A stretch of 64,000 nt of DNA from an uncultured Bacteroidota bacterium (lineage in GTDB: Bacteria; Bacteroidota; Bacteroidia; Bacteroidales; F082), in the NCBI GenBank assembly GCA_913055825.1, contig CAJXKB010000002.1:33535-97534 (forward strand). Direction: 5' to 3'. The notes beneath the pieces were generated by a model. That model worked only from the letters and a program-made list of their open reading frames with translations, was not told where the DNA came from and did not search any database. Shown one piece after another: positions 63,900 through 64,000 of this stretch (position 1 is its first letter; every line of letters begins with the position of its first letter). The position numbers were made by a program, and so were the translations under genes.

Positions 63900-64000
63900 T
63901 TAATAATCGAACGGCCTTTTCAACTCTTTATCAATATCGTTTGCAACTTGCTTTAACTCAAAAAATTGCTGCTGAAGTACAAAAATTGTCGCATCATCAG
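63900..64000 (-). CDS. C-terminal end of an unidentified protein (runs off right edge)
   Basis: The minus-strand frame ending in TAA at 63900-63902 encodes DDATIFVLQQQFFELKQVAND followed by IDKELKRPFDY. Only about 33 residues are inside the window, too few for a family call. The DDATIFVL start recalls the last strand of PP2C/SpoIIE-type phosphatases (DD-x-T), but this is a guess. The base composition and the open frame make a real gene end likely. Confidence 0.45.
   Translation of the reverse strand, partial: DDATIFVLQQQFFELKQVANDIDKELKRPFDY

Overview
This 64-kb window comes from a Bacteroidota chromosome, most likely class Bacteroidia (Bacteroidales/Marinilabiliales-like). The evidence is: type IX secretion (T9SS) C-terminal sorting domains on several secreted proteins, a PorP/SprF partner, the order nadK - DUF6089 - uppS - bamA - ompH - ompH, an archaeal-type proS, an EF-G paralogue of the Bacteroides kind, and repeated -7 boxes of the form TAnnTTTG. 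Almost all of it is core chromosome. The accessory signals sit in the intergenic regions and around 42-52 kb.

Layout. 1-8.9 kb: truncated xseA, an ABC exporter pair, an ECF sigma operon (sigma factor, small membrane protein, Spy/CpxP-like protein), an active/inactive M16 peptidase pair and prfC. 8.9-18.3 kb (minus): ChaN-like protein, cdd, O-antigen ligase-like protein, S41 protease, yidD, rnpA, two glycosyltransferases and an LptF/LptG permease. 18.3-25.2 kb: dnaK behind a sigma-54-like promoter, a serine hydrolase, a GC-rich inverted repeat, nadB, a gamma-carbonic-anhydrase-like protein, and a decayed intergenic stretch with a response-regulator remnant. 25.2-31.6 kb (minus): the envelope biogenesis cluster. 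31.8-42.3 kb: a TPR protein, a FadL-like porin, a Tyr-rich lipoprotein, proS, the sucB/sucA pair and a small membrane protein. 42.5-49.8 kb: T9SS-exported proteins and an EF-G paralogue without the catalytic histidine. 49.8-51.3 kb: a RAYT-type Y1 transposase gene between two clusters of short palindromes. 51.3-61 kb: a PfkB kinase and a T9SS surface locus (1546-aa multidomain protein, PorP/SprF, 947-aa type-B sorting protein). The window ends with an M1 aminopeptidase lipoprotein, tRNA-Asn and a truncated reading frame.

The most interesting unexplained structure is the RAYT gene flanked on both sides by directly repeated arrays of three related 11-bp-stem palindromes (called A, C and B here, in the order A-C-B-A-C), with a separate A/B pair 6 kb away at 43.83-43.95 kb. 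It looks like a REP/BIME-type system. Other points: the -24/-12 element in front of dnaK, a roughly 160-bp GC-rich hairpin element before nadB, two copies of a bulged hairpin before the gene at 46.9 kb, and a pair of surface proteins sharing a degenerate deacetylase-like N-terminal domain.
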